Source: Arthrobacter beigongshangensis
Lineage (GTDB): Bacteria; Bacillota; Bacilli; Bacillales_A; Planococcaceae
Direction of reading: 5' to 3'
Length of the DNA: 64,000 bases
Assembly: GCF_016820585.1 (NCBI RefSeq)
Contig: NZ_JADHDX010000001.1
Span: forward strand, 496,001-560,000
The position numbers were made by a program, and so were the translations under genes. Positions 20,401 through 29,740 of this stretch are shown piece by piece (the first letter of the stretch is position 1; every line of letters starts with the position of its first letter). Below the pieces are notes generated by a model. It was not told where the DNA came from and made no database searches. It saw nothing but the letters and a program-made list of their open reading frames with translations.

Positions 20401-21291
20401 TTGAATCTTGGACAGATAGGCACGGCAATGGTAACTCCATTTTCAGAAACAGGGACCATCGATTACAAAAGAGTTGAAAAGTTGATTGAGCATTTAATTG
20501 CAAACGGTACAGATACATTGGTTGTCAATGGGACGACTGGTGAGTCACCAACTGTGACAGCACAGGAAAAAAGAGCATTATTGTCGTTTACAGTGAAGCA
20601 AGTTAACAAACGAATTCCTGTCATTGCAGGTACAGGTACAAATAGTACAGCGGAATCCGTCTTGCTTACACAGCAGGCGGAAAAGCTCGGTGCAGATGGC
20701 ATCATGTTGGTAACACCCTATTATAATAAGCCAGACCAAAGAGGCATGTACGCGCATTTTGCACATATTGCAGGAGAAACGAAGTTACCAGTCCTGCTCT
20801 ATAATATTCCAGGACGGTCTGTTGTCAATATGCAACCTGAAACAGTTATCGAGCTTTCGAAAATTAAAAATATCCGTGCTGTGAAAGAGGCAAGTGGTAG
20901 TCTTGAACAAATGTCGACTATCATTGAAGGAACAGATGACGGATTTTCTGTATACAGCGGTGATGACGCGTTAACATTACCACTACTAGCAATCGGTGGT
21001 AGTGGTGTCATTTCAGTCGCAGCACATGTAGTCGGCAAAGAAATGCAGCAGATGATTAACGCATTTAAAAATGGGCAAATAGCGCAAGCAGCCGCGATGC
21101 ATCGTACGCTGTTACCTATATTTAATGCGATCTTCTCCGCACCGAATCCAGTACCAATAAAATATGCACTCGAAAAAATCGGTATCGAAATAGGTGGTGT
21201 CAGACTACCATTAGTCGATTTCGATGAGGGGCAAATATCTTTCGATCAAGTATGGGAAAACTATCAAAAAAACCAACTTATTTTTAAATAA
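20401..21291 (+). CDS. dapA: 4-hydroxy-tetrahydrodipicolinate synthase
   Basis: Condenses pyruvate with aspartate semialdehyde. TIM-barrel enzyme with the family signature LVVNGTTGESPT, active-site Tyr in VTPYYNKPDQRGM and Schiff-base Lys in IRAVKEASGSLEQ. It starts at TTG 20401 with AAAGG about 10 nt upstream; no ATG or GTG fits the conserved N-terminus NLGQIGTAMVTPF. 296 residues. Only 21 bp separate it from asd, so it is cotranscribed. A bcr1-like repeat and a terminator follow. Confidence 0.95.
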   Translation: MNLGQIGTAMVTPFSETGTIDYKRVEKLIEHLIANGTDTLVVNGTTGESPTVTAQEKRALLSFTVKQVNKRIPVIAGTGTNSTAESVLLTQQAEKLGADGIMLVTPYYNKPDQRGMYAHFAHIAGETKLPVLLYNIPGRSVVNMQPETVIELSKIKNIRAVKEASGSLEQMSTIIEGTDDGFSVYSGDDALTLPLLAIGGSGVISVAAHVVGKEMQQMINAFKNGQIAQAAAMHRTLLPIFNAIFSAPNPVPIKYALEKIGIEIGGVRLPLVDFDEGQISFDQVWENYQKNQLIFK

Positions 21292-21302
21292 TTAAATCAT
21301 AC

Positions 21303-21425
21303 AACACCAGCAAAGGCGCCTTAACAGGGGTCGCCGAAGCCATAAGACTAGCGGCGATAGCTGCTCGGCTTATGGCGGGAGGCATCCCCGAGCGCCGAAG
21401 CGAGTTTAGTGGAATAACCCATTTA
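21303..21425. repeat. bcr1-like intergenic repeat, copy 1
   Basis: Lies between dapA and its terminator. Has an internal pair GCCATAAG...CTTATGGC enclosing a GC-rich loop, then the GAGGCATCCCCGAGCGCCGAAGCGAG type of tail. It shares CATAAGAC with a second copy near 42.1 kb and resembles a repeat class common in Bacillaceae intergenic regions (from memory). Distinct from family A. Confidence 0.6.
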
Positions 21426-21428
21426 ATT

Positions 21429-21457
21429 AAAGCCGGTAGTAATAACCGGCTTTTTTT
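21429..21457 (+). terminator. Intrinsic terminator of the asd-dapA unit
   Basis: AAAGCCGGT, 7 nt loop, ACCGGCTTT and a T run. The -35 box of the next promoter begins 3 bp after it. Confidence 0.9.
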
Positions 21458-21459
21458 GT

Positions 21460-21488
21460 TTGTACAGAAAGGTTCTGTCCCGTATAAT
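21460..21488 (+). promoter_or_regulatory. SigmaA-type promoter for rnjB
   Basis: TTGTAC (21460-21465), 17 bp, TATAAT (21483-21488). Confidence 0.75.
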
Positions 21489-21534
21489 GAAACATAGTCG
21501 TGATGGACGGGAATGAGTAATAGGAGGAAAAAAT

Positions 21535-23202
21535 GTGGTAAAAACTAAAAATGAACTAATAAGAATCATCCCTCTCGGTGGAGTAGGGGAAATTGGGAAA
21601 GCAATGTACGTCGTCGAAATTGATGAGGAGCTATTCATCGTCGATGCGGGACTCATGTTCCCAGAAGGAGAAATGCTTGGGATTGACATTGTTATTCCAG
21701 ATATTTCTTATATTGAAGAAAACAAAGAACGTGTCAAAGGTGTTTTTCTCACACACGGACACGAAGATGCAATTGGTTCAATCGCATATTTACTACAAAA
21801 AGTACAAGCACCTGTCTATGGATCGAAATTGACAATTGCACTTGCAAAAGAACATTTAAAGGAAATGCCTGCATCACCAAACGTTAAGTTCTTTGAAGTG
21901 ACAAACAAAAGTCGTATGAATTTCAAAAGCACGCATGTTACGTTTTTCCATACAACACATAGTATTCCAGATTCACTTGGAATTGTGTTCCATACGAGTG
22001 AAGGTGCAATTGTGCATACAGGTGAATTCAAATTTGATCAGTCTGCACAAGGGAAGTATCGTCCAGACATTTCGAAGATGGCGGCACTCGGAGAAGAAGG
22101 TGTCTTCATCCTTATGTCAGATTCATCTGAAGCGGAGCGTCCTGGTTATACCACTTCTGAATCAGTCATCGAAAACAGCCTGTCCAAAACATTTCACGGA
22201 GCAGAAGGACGAATTCTTGTTGCGCTTTACGCATCGAACTTTATTCGAATCCAGCAAGTGTTTGACAAAGCCTTTGAAAATGGCAAAAAAGTAGCGGTTG
22301 TTGGTAAAAGTTTAGAAAGCTACTTTGAAGTTGGTGTCAAATTAGGTTATTTGACGATTAAAGATGATGTTGTCATCCCTGTAAAAGAAATTGATAAATA
22401 TGATGATAGCCAAGTCGTCATTATCGTAACAGGTAATAAAGGTGAGCCGCTGGATGCACTTGAACGAATTGTGCGTAAGCATCATAAAGACATCCGCATT
22501 AAAGAAACAGATACAGTGTTAATTACGTTCACGCCATCACCGGGTATGGAAGTGTCCATGTACCAAACGATGAATGATCTTGCCAAAGCAGGCGCAACTG
22601 TATTGACAGCGAGTAAAAATGTCCACGTATCGGGTCATGGTAGCCAGGAAGATTTGAAGCTCATGCTGAACCTAATGCAGCCAAAGTATTTCATCCCGAT
22701 TCAAGGCGAATACCGGATGCTTATCGCACACTCCAAGCTTGCGCAGGAGACAGGTCTTCAAAAATCACAGGTTTTCATTGCTGATAAAGGTGATATCGTT
22801 GAATATAAGAACGATAAAATGCGCATGAGTGGACGCGTTCAGGCAGGCAATATCCTCATTGACGGAATTGGCGTAGGGGATGTAGGTAATATCGTGCTTC
22901 GTGACCGTAAATTGTTGTCGCAGGACGGTATTTTCACAGTCGTTGTAACGCTAAATCGTAAACAAAAACGCATTGCAGCTGGACCGGAAATTGTGTCCCG
23001 AGGATTTGTGTATGTCCGTGAATCAGAAGAGTTATTCGAAGAATCAACAAAACTCGTAACAAAAATAGTTGAGAAGTATGTGAATAAAGAGACGTTTGAA
23101 TGGACAAACATTAAACAAGAGATTCGCGATACTCTAAGTTCATATTTATATCAACAAACGAAAAGAAGACCAATGATCATTCCAATTATTATGGAATACT
23201 AA
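21535..23202 (+). CDS. rnjB: Ribonuclease J2-like protein
   Basis: Subunit of the RNase J1/J2 complex for 5' mRNA decay and processing. Metallo-beta-lactamase and beta-CASP domains are present (IPLGGVGEIGKAMYVVEID at the start; LTHGHEDAIG; VHTGEFKFD; ASNFIRIQQVF; VHVSGHGSQEDLKLM), with a C-terminal domain ending KRRPMIIPIIMEY. 555 residues, the same as I recall for B. subtilis J2. In J1 the motif is HGHEDHIG; here the second His is Ala, and the later D is E, so hydrolytic activity is probably weak, as in other J2 proteins. Starts at GTG 21535; an overlapping ATG is out of frame. Confidence 0.9.
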   Translation: MVKTKNELIRIIPLGGVGEIGKAMYVVEIDEELFIVDAGLMFPEGEMLGIDIVIPDISYIEENKERVKGVFLTHGHEDAIGSIAYLLQKVQAPVYGSKLTIALAKEHLKEMPASPNVKFFEVTNKSRMNFKSTHVTFFHTTHSIPDSLGIVFHTSEGAIVHTGEFKFDQSAQGKYRPDISKMAALGEEGVFILMSDSSEAERPGYTTSESVIENSLSKTFHGAEGRILVALYASNFIRIQQVFDKAFENGKKVAVVGKSLESYFEVGVKLGYLTIKDDVVIPVKEIDKYDDSQVVIIVTGNKGEPLDALERIVRKHHKDIRIKETDTVLITFTPSPGMEVSMYQTMNDLAKAGATVLTASKNVHVSGHGSQEDLKLMLNLMQPKYFIPIQGEYRMLIAHSKLAQETGLQKSQVFIADKGDIVEYKNDKMRMSGRVQAGNILIDGIGVGDVGNIVLRDRKLLSQDGIFTVVVTLNRKQKRIAAGPEIVSRGFVYVRESEELFEESTKLVTKIVEKYVNKETFEWTNIKQEIRDTLSSYLYQQTKRRPMIIPIIMEY

Positions 23203-23229
23203 TACGTAACAATTTATAAGACCGATCCG

Positions 23230-23270
23230 AAGGATTTCTTGCCGTCTGAGCGGCGGGAAATCCTTTTTTT
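23230..23270 (+). terminator. Intrinsic terminator of rnjB
   Basis: AAGGATTTC...GCCG stem closing on CGGC...GAAATCCTT, with a run of seven T. Confidence 0.88.
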
Positions 23271-23343
23271 ATCCAATTCGAAAAATGCACAGTCTATACC
23301 GATGTCAGTAACTGGCACGTTCAATGTAGAAAGGAGGAGGGAA

Positions 23344-25689
23344 ATGGCTAGGAAAAAGAAAAAATCGGCTGCAAAGAAAAAGAAGCCGTCGAGCTTAAAT
23401 CCGTTAGTATACGAAGTAATTGGCCTCGCGATGATGGGGCTTGCTGTCATTATTATTTTTGAATTTGGTATTGTTGGCAGAGGTTTATCCTCAGTTTCTC
23501 GTTTTATATTAGGAAATTGGCATAGTGCGATTCCACTGCTACTCATTGTGCAGGCGTTAATGTTTATGATTAAACGCAAAGCGGGTGGTTGGAAAAATCG
23601 TATTGTCGGGGGGAGTTTATTCATCCTAGCAAGTTTGGTGCTGTTCAGTCATGTCTACTTATTTAAAGAATTGCACGCAAGTCGAGTGCTGTTGACGGAT
23701 TCTGCACTGAAAGAAACGTGGAAAGTACTCATCACAAATGGTGGTATCGTATCCAGAAGTGGTGCGCTAGGCGGCGGAATGGTGGGAGCTATCCTATTTG
23801 CATTGTTCCATTCACTGTTTGATTCAGCAGGGGCGATGGTTGCGGGAGTTTTATTATTGTTAATTGGCCTTGTTTTAATTACCGGAAAAGCATTTGTGCC
23901 CTATTTAGTTGATTACTTCCCAAAACTAGTGGAGTCATTGACGAATATATTTGCAAAAAAAGATAAACCTACACCAAAAGCTGCGACTGAGTCGAGAGTA
24001 ACTCGTTCGAAGAAATCGGCAAGGTCCACAGCTGTCGAGACGTTAGCTGTTCCAGAAGTGGAGATGGAAGAAGTTGTGTCACAGCCGATTATATCTGCCT
24101 TTAGTGAGCGCATTGACAAGCCTGTGAGCGATGAGCAAGCGAAGGTCGCAGAGCTGTCGCAAGCGAAAGTGGAGGGGGGAGCCTCATCACCATCATCAAC
24201 AAAACAGCCAGAGACGGACGAGATTGTGCCGTATGCAGCTGTGGCAGGTGAGGAAGAAAACGAGTCCTATATATTACCTCCCGCCTCCTTGCTGACGCAA
24301 ACGCCACTCGTTGATCAGTCGGAGGAATATGATTCTATTCAAGCAAATGCCCAAAAGCTAGAGCGAACATTTTTAAGCTTTGGTGTTAAAGCGAAAGTGA
24401 CGCAGGTGCATCTTGGTCCTGCTGTAACAAAGTATGAGGTATTGCCAGATGTAGGTGTAAAGGTGAGCCGGATTGTCAGCCTCGCAGATGATATTGCACT
24501 GGCACTTGCTGCAAATGGTATTCGAATTGAGGCACCGATTCCAGGTAAGTCTGCTATTGGTATCGAGGTGCCGAATAGTTCGATTGCTGTTGTTAGCCTT
24601 CGTGAAGTCATCGAGGCAAAGGAAAATAATCGACCAGATTCAAAACTAATGATTTCACTTGGGCGCGACGTGACGGGGCAGGCGATGCTAGCCGAGTTGA
24701 ATAAAATGCCACATGTACTTATTGCGGGTTCGACGGGTAGTGGGAAAAGTGTCTGCATCAATGGTATTATCGTTAGTATTTTAATGCGTGCTAAGCCGCA
24801 TGAAGTAAAAATGATGATGATTGACCCCAAGATGGTGGAACTGAATGTCTATAATGGTGTACCACATTTACTAGCGCCCGTCGTTACGGACCCACGAAAA
24901 GCATCTCAAGCGCTACAAAAAGTCGTTTCTGAAATGGAGCGGCGTTATGAATTATTTTCGCATACGGGTACGCGAAATATTGAGGGCTATAACGATCATA
25001 TTGAGGTATGGAATGAGGAGAATGAAGAGAAGCATCCGCGTATGCCGTATATCGTCGTTATTGTCGATGAATTGGCAGACCTGATGATGGTCGCGTCCAG
25101 TGACGTGGAAGATTCAATTACGCGATTAGCACAAATGGCTCGTGCGGCAGGAATTCATCTCATCATTGCGACGCAACGTCCAAGTGTCGATGTTATCACA
25201 GGGATCATCAAAGCCAACATTCCATCACGCATAGCATTTGCCGTATCGTCTGCAATTGACTCGCGAACAATTTTGGATAGTGGAGGGGCGGAAAAATTGT
25301 TAGGTAGAGGGGATATGCTATTTCTACCAGCAGGTGCTTCCAAACCAGTACGTATTCAAGGCGCGTTCGTTTCAGACAGCGAGGTGGAAGCCATTGTTGA
25401 CTTTGTAATTGAACAACAAAAGGCACAGTATCAAGAAGAAATGATTCCGCAAGATATTGAAGAAGTACCAGCCTATGAAGAAACAGACGAGCTGTATGAC
25501 GATGCTGTACAACTCGTTACAGAAATGCAGACCGCCTCGGTATCGATGCTTCAACGCCGTTTTCGGGTCGGTTATTCGAGAGCAGCACGCATTGTGGATC
25601 AGATGGAGCTACGTGGAGTAGTTGGGCCGCCTGAGGGGAGTAAGCCACGTCAAGTCTTAATTGGCAGAGGGGAAATAGACGATTTTTGA
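23344..25689 (+). CDS. spoIIIE: DNA translocase SpoIIIE/FtsK
   Basis: Septum-anchored ATPase that pumps the chromosome into the forespore. ATG 23344 follows AAAGGAGGAG; the upstream in-frame start at 23239 crosses the rnjB terminator. Lys-rich N-terminus, about four membrane segments in residues 20-190, an acidic linker (about 200-330), then the motor: Walker [10 protein letters not shown] near 466, Walker [11 protein letters not shown], and the gamma winged-helix domain ([22 protein letters not shown]) that reads DNA polarity sites. 781 residues, full length. tepA, normally between rnjB and spoIIIE, is absent. Confidence 0.96.
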   Translation: MARKKKKSAAKKKKPSSLNPLVYEVIGLAMMGLAVIIIFEFGIVGRGLSSVSRFILGNWHSAIPLLLIVQALMFMIKRKAGGWKNRIVGGSLFILASLVLFSHVYLFKELHASRVLLTDSALKETWKVLITNGGIVSRSGALGGGMVGAILFALFHSLFDSAGAMVAGVLLLLIGLVLITGKAFVPYLVDYFPKLVESLTNIFAKKDKPTPKAATESRVTRSKKSARSTAVETLAVPEVEMEEVVSQPIISAFSERIDKPVSDEQAKVAELSQAKVEGGASSPSSTKQPETDEIVPYAAVAGEEENESYILPPASLLTQTPLVDQSEEYDSIQANAQKLERTFLSFGVKAKVTQVHLGPAVTKYEVLPDVGVKVSRIVSLADDIALALAANGIRIEAPIPGKSAIGIEVPNSSIAVVSLREVIEAKENNRPDSKLMISLGRDVTGQAMLAELNKMPHVLIAGSTGSGKSVCINGIIVSILMRAKPHEVKMMMIDPKMVELNVYNGVPHLLAPVVTDPRKASQALQKVVSEMERRYELFSHTGTRNIEGYNDHIEVWNEENEEKHPRMPYIVVIVDELADLMMVASSDVEDSITRLAQMARAAGIHLIIATQRPSVDVITGIIKANIPSRIAFAVSSAIDSRTILDSGGAEKLLGRGDMLFLPAGASKPVRIQGAFVSDSEVEAIVDFVIEQQKAQYQEEMIPQDIEEVPAYEETDELYDDAVQLVTEMQTASVSMLQRRFRVGYSRAARIVDQMELRGVVGPPEGSKPRQVLIGRGEIDDF

Positions 25690-25705
25690 TCTGAATGTAG
25701 ATCAA

Positions 25706-25868
25706 GCCTTCAGCGGATATCACAGATTTTCTAGGGGAGCTAAGAAGAAGGCAACTTAAGTTCGCCGCACCCTGATTCACTGTTCAATTGACAACAGTTA
25801 CCTGATTTGCATCGCGCTGGCCCTTAGCTCGAAAAATTCGGACGTAATTCCACCTCGGTGTGATTGAT
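25706..25868. repeat. Family A repeat, copy 5 (diverged long type)
   Basis: Begins GCCTTCAGCGGATATCACAGATTTT and ends with a decayed GTAATTCCACCTCGGTGTGATTGAT. It keeps the CTTAAGTTCGCCGC block of other long copies. Fills most of the spoIIIE-GntR gap; the rest of that gap holds an A/T-rich stretch and the regulator's control region. Confidence 0.65.
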
Positions 25869-25944
25869 AAGTAGTATGGCAAAATAGGTACAATACAGCA
25901 CATAATACGAACGTATTAATAATTTTTTTAAGATGTTGTTTATT

Positions 25945-25973
25945 TTGCATGACGAAAGTGATATAGTATGGAT
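25945..25973 (+). promoter_or_regulatory. Probable promoter of the GntR-type regulator gene
   Basis: TTGCAT (25945-25950) followed by a weak -10 region (TATGGA or ATGGAT, 16-17 bp spacing); TATAGT at 25963 is a competing -10. Match is modest. Confidence 0.35.
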
Positions 25974-25997
25974 GATTAGTAGTGACGTTTAACATCA

Positions 25998-26010
25998 GAG
26001 GTCTGACCTC
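25998..26010. promoter_or_regulatory. Candidate operator GAGGTC-T-GACCTC
   Basis: A perfect 13-bp palindrome about 25 bp past the probable -10 and 21 bp before the regulator start. HutC-type GntR proteins bind GGTC/GACC-type palindromes in other systems, so autoregulation is likely. Confidence 0.55.
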
Positions 26011-26030
26011 GTTGAGAGGGGAGAGATGAA

Positions 26031-26759
26031 ATGATGGTAAAGGCGGATCAAAGACATCTTTATGTTCAAGTCATTGAACGATTGAAGAACGACATCGAAT
26101 TAGGCATTTTCAAAGAGAATGCAAGGTTCCCTTCAGAATTTGAACTAGCTCGGACGTTAGGCGTCAGCCGTGCAACACTTCGGGAAGCGCTACGTGTGCT
26201 AGAAGAGGAAAAAGTGATTGTGCGAAAGCACGGTGTCGGCACATTTGTGAATCCCAAACCGTTATTTTCTTCAGGGATTGAACACTTATCCAGTGTATCT
26301 TCTATGATCCGTGCTGCAGGTATGGAACCAGGAACGATTTTTTTGGATGTAACAGAAACAGATTCATGTGAAGATAACATGGAAAAGTTCAACTGTAGCG
26401 TAGGTGATCCTCTCGTGACCATAAAAAGAGTAAGAACGGCCGATCAAGAACCGGTTGTCTATTGTATTGATCAAGTACTTTCAAAAAATATTCCGTTAAG
26501 AACGGATGAGTTATTGAATGAATCCATTTTCGATGCCATTGAAAAATCGGGTACTATTCGTATTGCACAAGCGGTCGCTCATATAGAACCGGTTGGTTAT
26601 GACGATGAAGTTTCTTCTATTTTGAGATGTGGTGTGGATGTTCCATTACTTGTTCTTTTACAGCATCATTACAGTGAGGAAGGCGAAATGGTCCTTTACT
26701 CAAAGAACTATTTCAGGGCTGATAAATTCAGCTTTCATGTTGTGCGAAAAAGGGTATAA
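26031..26759 (+). CDS. ymfC: GntR/HutC family transcriptional regulator (YmfC)
   Basis: DNA-binding repressor with an N-terminal winged helix (RFPSEFELARTLGVSRATLREALRVLEEEKVIVRKHGVGTFV region, residues 30-75) and a C-terminal UTRA ligand domain. 242 residues. ATG 26031 follows GAGAGGGGAG; the second ATG at 26034 is possible. The adjacent gene encodes a BmpA-like lipoprotein and the next three an ABC transporter, so it probably senses a nucleoside or related ligand; that is inference from context. A 13-bp palindrome lies in its own leader. Confidence 0.85.
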   Translation: MMVKADQRHLYVQVIERLKNDIELGIFKENARFPSEFELARTLGVSRATLREALRVLEEEKVIVRKHGVGTFVNPKPLFSSGIEHLSSVSSMIRAAGMEPGTIFLDVTETDSCEDNMEKFNCSVGDPLVTIKRVRTADQEPVVYCIDQVLSKNIPLRTDELLNESIFDAIEKSGTIRIAQAVAHIEPVGYDDEVSSILRCGVDVPLLVLLQHHYSEEGEMVLYSKNYFRADKFSFHVVRKRV

Positions 26760-26806
26760 GACGTTAACACGTCATACTATAAAAAGAAAAATAGGGAGGG
26801 TCAACA

Positions 26807-27877
26807 ATGAGCAAACGCAAATTTGGTCTTGCTTTGTCAATGGTTCTAGCTGCCGGTACAATTCTTGGCGCATGTGGAACGGATAAAGCGAAAGATAATG
26901 AAGGTTCAGGAGCTACAGACACACCGAAAGAGGATACTTTTTCGATTGCAATGGTAACAGATACAGGTGGGGTTGACGACAAATCGTTCAACACATCAGC
27001 TTGGGAAGGTATTAAAGCATATGGTGCAGAAAATAATCTTACAAAAGGTGACGGTGGTTTCGACTACCTTCAGTCAAAAGAAGAATCGGAATACCCATCG
27101 AACATAAACAAACTTGTTCAACGTGATTTCGATTTAATTTTCGGAATTGGTTTCTTGCTAAAAGATGCACTTGAAGAAGTTGCTACACAACGTCCAGACA
27201 ATAACTTTGCACTTGTAGATGAAGTGTCTGACCTACCGAACATTGCAAGCTTAATGTTTAAAGAGCAAGAGGGAGCATTCCTTGCGGGTGTTGCTGCTGC
27301 TCGTATGACGAAATCTGATAAAATCGGTTTTGTTGGTGGTATGGAAATTCCAGTAATCGATCGTTTTGAAGCAGGATTTGTTGCAGGTGTTGCAGCAGTA
27401 AGACCTGATATTAAAGTTGATATTCAGTACACAGGCGACTTTGCAAAAGCGGAACTTGGTAAAATGGCTGCAAACCGTATGTATTCTTCAGGCGTAGATA
27501 TTATTTTCCACGCTGCTGGTGGTTCAGGTAATGGTGTATTTGCGGAAGCAAAAGAGCGTAAAAAAGCAGATCCAGATGCATATGTATGGGTAATCGGTGT
27601 AGACTCAGACCAATATGACGAAGGTCAAGTAGATGCTGATACAAACATAACGTTGACTTCAATGCTTAAACGTGTTGACATTGCAGTTAAAAACACAGCA
27701 GAGCTTGCTGCTAAAGGTGATTTCCCAGGTGGAGTAGTAACAACTTTCGGTCTTGCTGACGAAGGGATTGCACTTGCTGACTCACATGGTGCAATTCCAG
27801 AAGATGTTCTAGCTGAGATTGAAGAGTTCACGAAAAAAATCGCAGCTGGTGAAATCGAAGTACCAGAATTCAAATAA
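26807..27877 (+). CDS. BmpA-family nucleoside-binding lipoprotein
   Basis: Substrate-binding component of a nucleoside-type ABC importer, anchored to the outer face of the membrane. Signal peptide with lipobox (LAAGTILGAC, Cys near residue 23) followed by a charged linker, then the BMP/PnrA fold: IAMVTDTGGVDDKSFN, IGFVGGMEIPVIDRFEAGF, IIFHAAGGSGNGVF and VIGVDSDQYDEG are typical. 356 residues. ATG after AGGGAGG. The genes for ATPase and permeases follow at 28190-31737 after a hairpin and a repeat. Homologue of B. subtilis YufN/NupN; the exact substrate cannot be read from sequence. Confidence 0.92.
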   Translation: MSKRKFGLALSMVLAAGTILGACGTDKAKDNEGSGATDTPKEDTFSIAMVTDTGGVDDKSFNTSAWEGIKAYGAENNLTKGDGGFDYLQSKEESEYPSNINKLVQRDFDLIFGIGFLLKDALEEVATQRPDNNFALVDEVSDLPNIASLMFKEQEGAFLAGVAAARMTKSDKIGFVGGMEIPVIDRFEAGFVAGVAAVRPDIKVDIQYTGDFAKAELGKMAANRMYSSGVDIIFHAAGGSGNGVFAEAKERKKADPDAYVWVIGVDSDQYDEGQVDADTNITLTSMLKRVDIAVKNTAELAAKGDFPGGVVTTFGLADEGIALADSHGAIPEDVLAEIEEFTKKIAAGEIEVPEFK

Positions 27878-27898
27878 TTATAAGTAAAGTATTGTGAG

Positions 27899-27941
27899 AT
27901 CATGAAGGTCGATGTCAAATGGCCTTCATGATTTCCCTTTT
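27899..27941 (+). terminator. Hairpin after the BmpA gene
   Basis: ATCATGAAGG (27899-27908) pairs with CCTTCATGAT (27923-27932) followed by a T-rich stretch. It could lower transporter expression relative to the binding protein. Confidence 0.7.
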
Positions 27942-27963
27942 AATTAACAGAAGAAAGGATTCC

Positions 27964-28119
27964 GATCAATCACGCCTCGGCGTGATTGTGCCGAGATTTT
28001 GAATTGAGCTTGCTCAATTAACTCCATTCAAAATCTGTGGCATCCGGGAAGGATTGAACTGAATCCTTCCTTGGAGGCCTTAACTACATTCAGTGGGTTT
28101 CTCCACTGAATGTAGTTAA
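27964..28119. repeat. Family A repeat, copy 6, inverted orientation
   Basis: Reads on the - strand: the palindrome CAATCACGCC/GGCGTGATTG lies at the left, AGATTTTGAA/TTCAAAATCT in the middle around a TTGAGC-AA-GCTCAA hairpin, and GGAGGC (end of the reversed GCCTCC) at 28073-28078. Directly outside it is a perfect 17-bp hairpin, TTAACTACATTCAGTGG (28080-28096) with its complement at 28103-28119. Lies between the lipoprotein and ATPase genes. Confidence 0.85.
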
Positions 28120-28189
28120 GGGATTCTTTTCTTGTGTTAATTTAAAAATAACTGTAACGTACATATACGAATACAAGGGAGTGAACCGA

Positions 28190-29740
28190 GTGGAACATGT
28201 AATTGAAATGCTGAACATTCGCAAAGAATTCGGTAATTTCGTTGCGAATGATAATATTACGCTTCAATTGGAAAAAGGCGAAATTCATGCATTGCTAGGC
28301 GAGAATGGTGCCGGAAAGTCGACGCTAATGAACGTGCTATTTGGACTGTATCAGCCTGATGGCGGGGAAATTAAAGTGCGCGGCAAGGTCGAAACAATTA
28401 CAGATCCGAACGTCGCTAATAATCTGGGCATTGGTATGGTTCACCAACACTTTATGCTCGTTGAAAATTTGACGGTAACTGAAAATATCATTCTTGGCAA
28501 TGAACCTAAAAAAAGGGGCATGATCAACATTAAGGATGCAGCGAAAAAAGTAGCTGAAATTTCGAAGTTATATGGCCTCGAAGTGGATCCTTATGCGAAG
28601 ATAGAAGATATTTCGGTTGGAATGCAGCAGCGGGTTGAGATTTTGAAAACGCTTTATCGGGGAGCAGAAATTCTTATTTTTGATGAACCGACGGCTTCAT
28701 TAACACCACAAGAAATCAATGAGCTCATTTCAATTATGCGTAAATTGATTGATGAAGGAAAGTCGATTATTATCATTACGCACAAGCTACAAGAAATTAT
28801 GGACGTCTCTGATCGTGTGACAGTTATTCGTAAAGGACAAGGAATTGGTACAGTTATTACGGCTGAAACGAATCCTGAAGAGCTTGCGACATTGATGGTC
28901 GGGCGTCAGGTAACATTTAAAACAGAAAAAGGGCCAGCTTATCCAAAAGAGGAAGTCCTTCGCGTCGAAAATCTTGTTGTTGATGATTACAGGGGTATTC
29001 CAAAGGTGAAGGGATTGAATCTTTCAGTACGTAAAGGAGAGATTGTTGGGATTGCAGGAATCGACGGCAATGGACAGTCAGAGCTAATCGAAGCCATCAC
29101 CGGTCTTCGTAAAGTGAAGAGTGGTAAGATTTCTATTAACCAGCAGGATGTGACGGGGAAAAATCCTCGCGACATTACAGAAACGGGTATTGGTCATATT
29201 CCACAGGACCGCCATAAGCACGGTTTAGTGTTAGACTTTTCTGTTGGTTATAATGCGGCATTGCAAACCTATTACAAAGCGCCCCTATCTAAAAATGGCA
29301 TTATTGACTATAAGAAGATTTCTGAAAAAGCGAATACGATCATTGAAACATTTGATGTACGAACGCAGGGAGAACACGAGCTTGCACGTGCGCTATCCGG
29401 TGGTAACCAGCAGAAGCTGATTATCGGGCGTGAAGTAGATCGTAATCCGGACCTACTCATTGCTGCGTTGCCGACGCGTGGTCTGGATGTTGGGGCCATT
29501 GAGTTTATTCATAAAAGATTGATTGAACAACGTGATAATGGGAAAGCTGTATTGCTCATTTCGTTTGAATTGGATGAAGTGATGAATGTGTCCGATCGTA
29601 TTGCAGTTATTTATGATGGGACGATTGTCGATACAGTAATTCCATCAGAAACTAACGAACAGGAACTAGGGCTTTTGATGGCGGGACATACGAAAGATGA
29701 AGTTGTACTGAAAGAAGGTGGAGAGCACGATGTCCAATAG
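28190..29740 (+). CDS. ABC transporter ATP-binding protein, nucleoside type (two ABC domains)
   Basis: Powers import by the permeases encoded next. Two tandem ABC cassettes: the first has a full Walker A (GENGAGKST near 40), Walker B (ILIFDEPTA) and a weak signature (ISVGMQQR); the second has a degenerate Walker A (GIDGNGQSE), LSGGNQQK and a Walker B-like DLLIAALPTRG with Ala where the acidic pair is expected. Such asymmetry is usual in YufO/RbsA-type proteins. GTG 28190 has AAGGGA at 9 nt; the GTG at 28181 is within that site. 516 residues. Overlaps the next gene by 11 bp. Confidence 0.92.
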   Translation: MEHVIEMLNIRKEFGNFVANDNITLQLEKGEIHALLGENGAGKSTLMNVLFGLYQPDGGEIKVRGKVETITDPNVANNLGIGMVHQHFMLVENLTVTENIILGNEPKKRGMINIKDAAKKVAEISKLYGLEVDPYAKIEDISVGMQQRVEILKTLYRGAEILIFDEPTASLTPQEINELISIMRKLIDEGKSIIIITHKLQEIMDVSDRVTVIRKGQGIGTVITAETNPEELATLMVGRQVTFKTEKGPAYPKEEVLRVENLVVDDYRGIPKVKGLNLSVRKGEIVGIAGIDGNGQSELIEAITGLRKVKSGKISINQQDVTGKNPRDITETGIGHIPQDRHKHGLVLDFSVGYNAALQTYYKAPLSKNGIIDYKKISEKANTIIETFDVRTQGEHELARALSGGNQQKLIIGREVDRNPDLLIAALPTRGLDVGAIEFIHKRLIEQRDNGKAVLLISFELDEVMNVSDRIAVIYDGTIVDTVIPSETNEQELGLLMAGHTKDEVVLKEGGEHDVQ

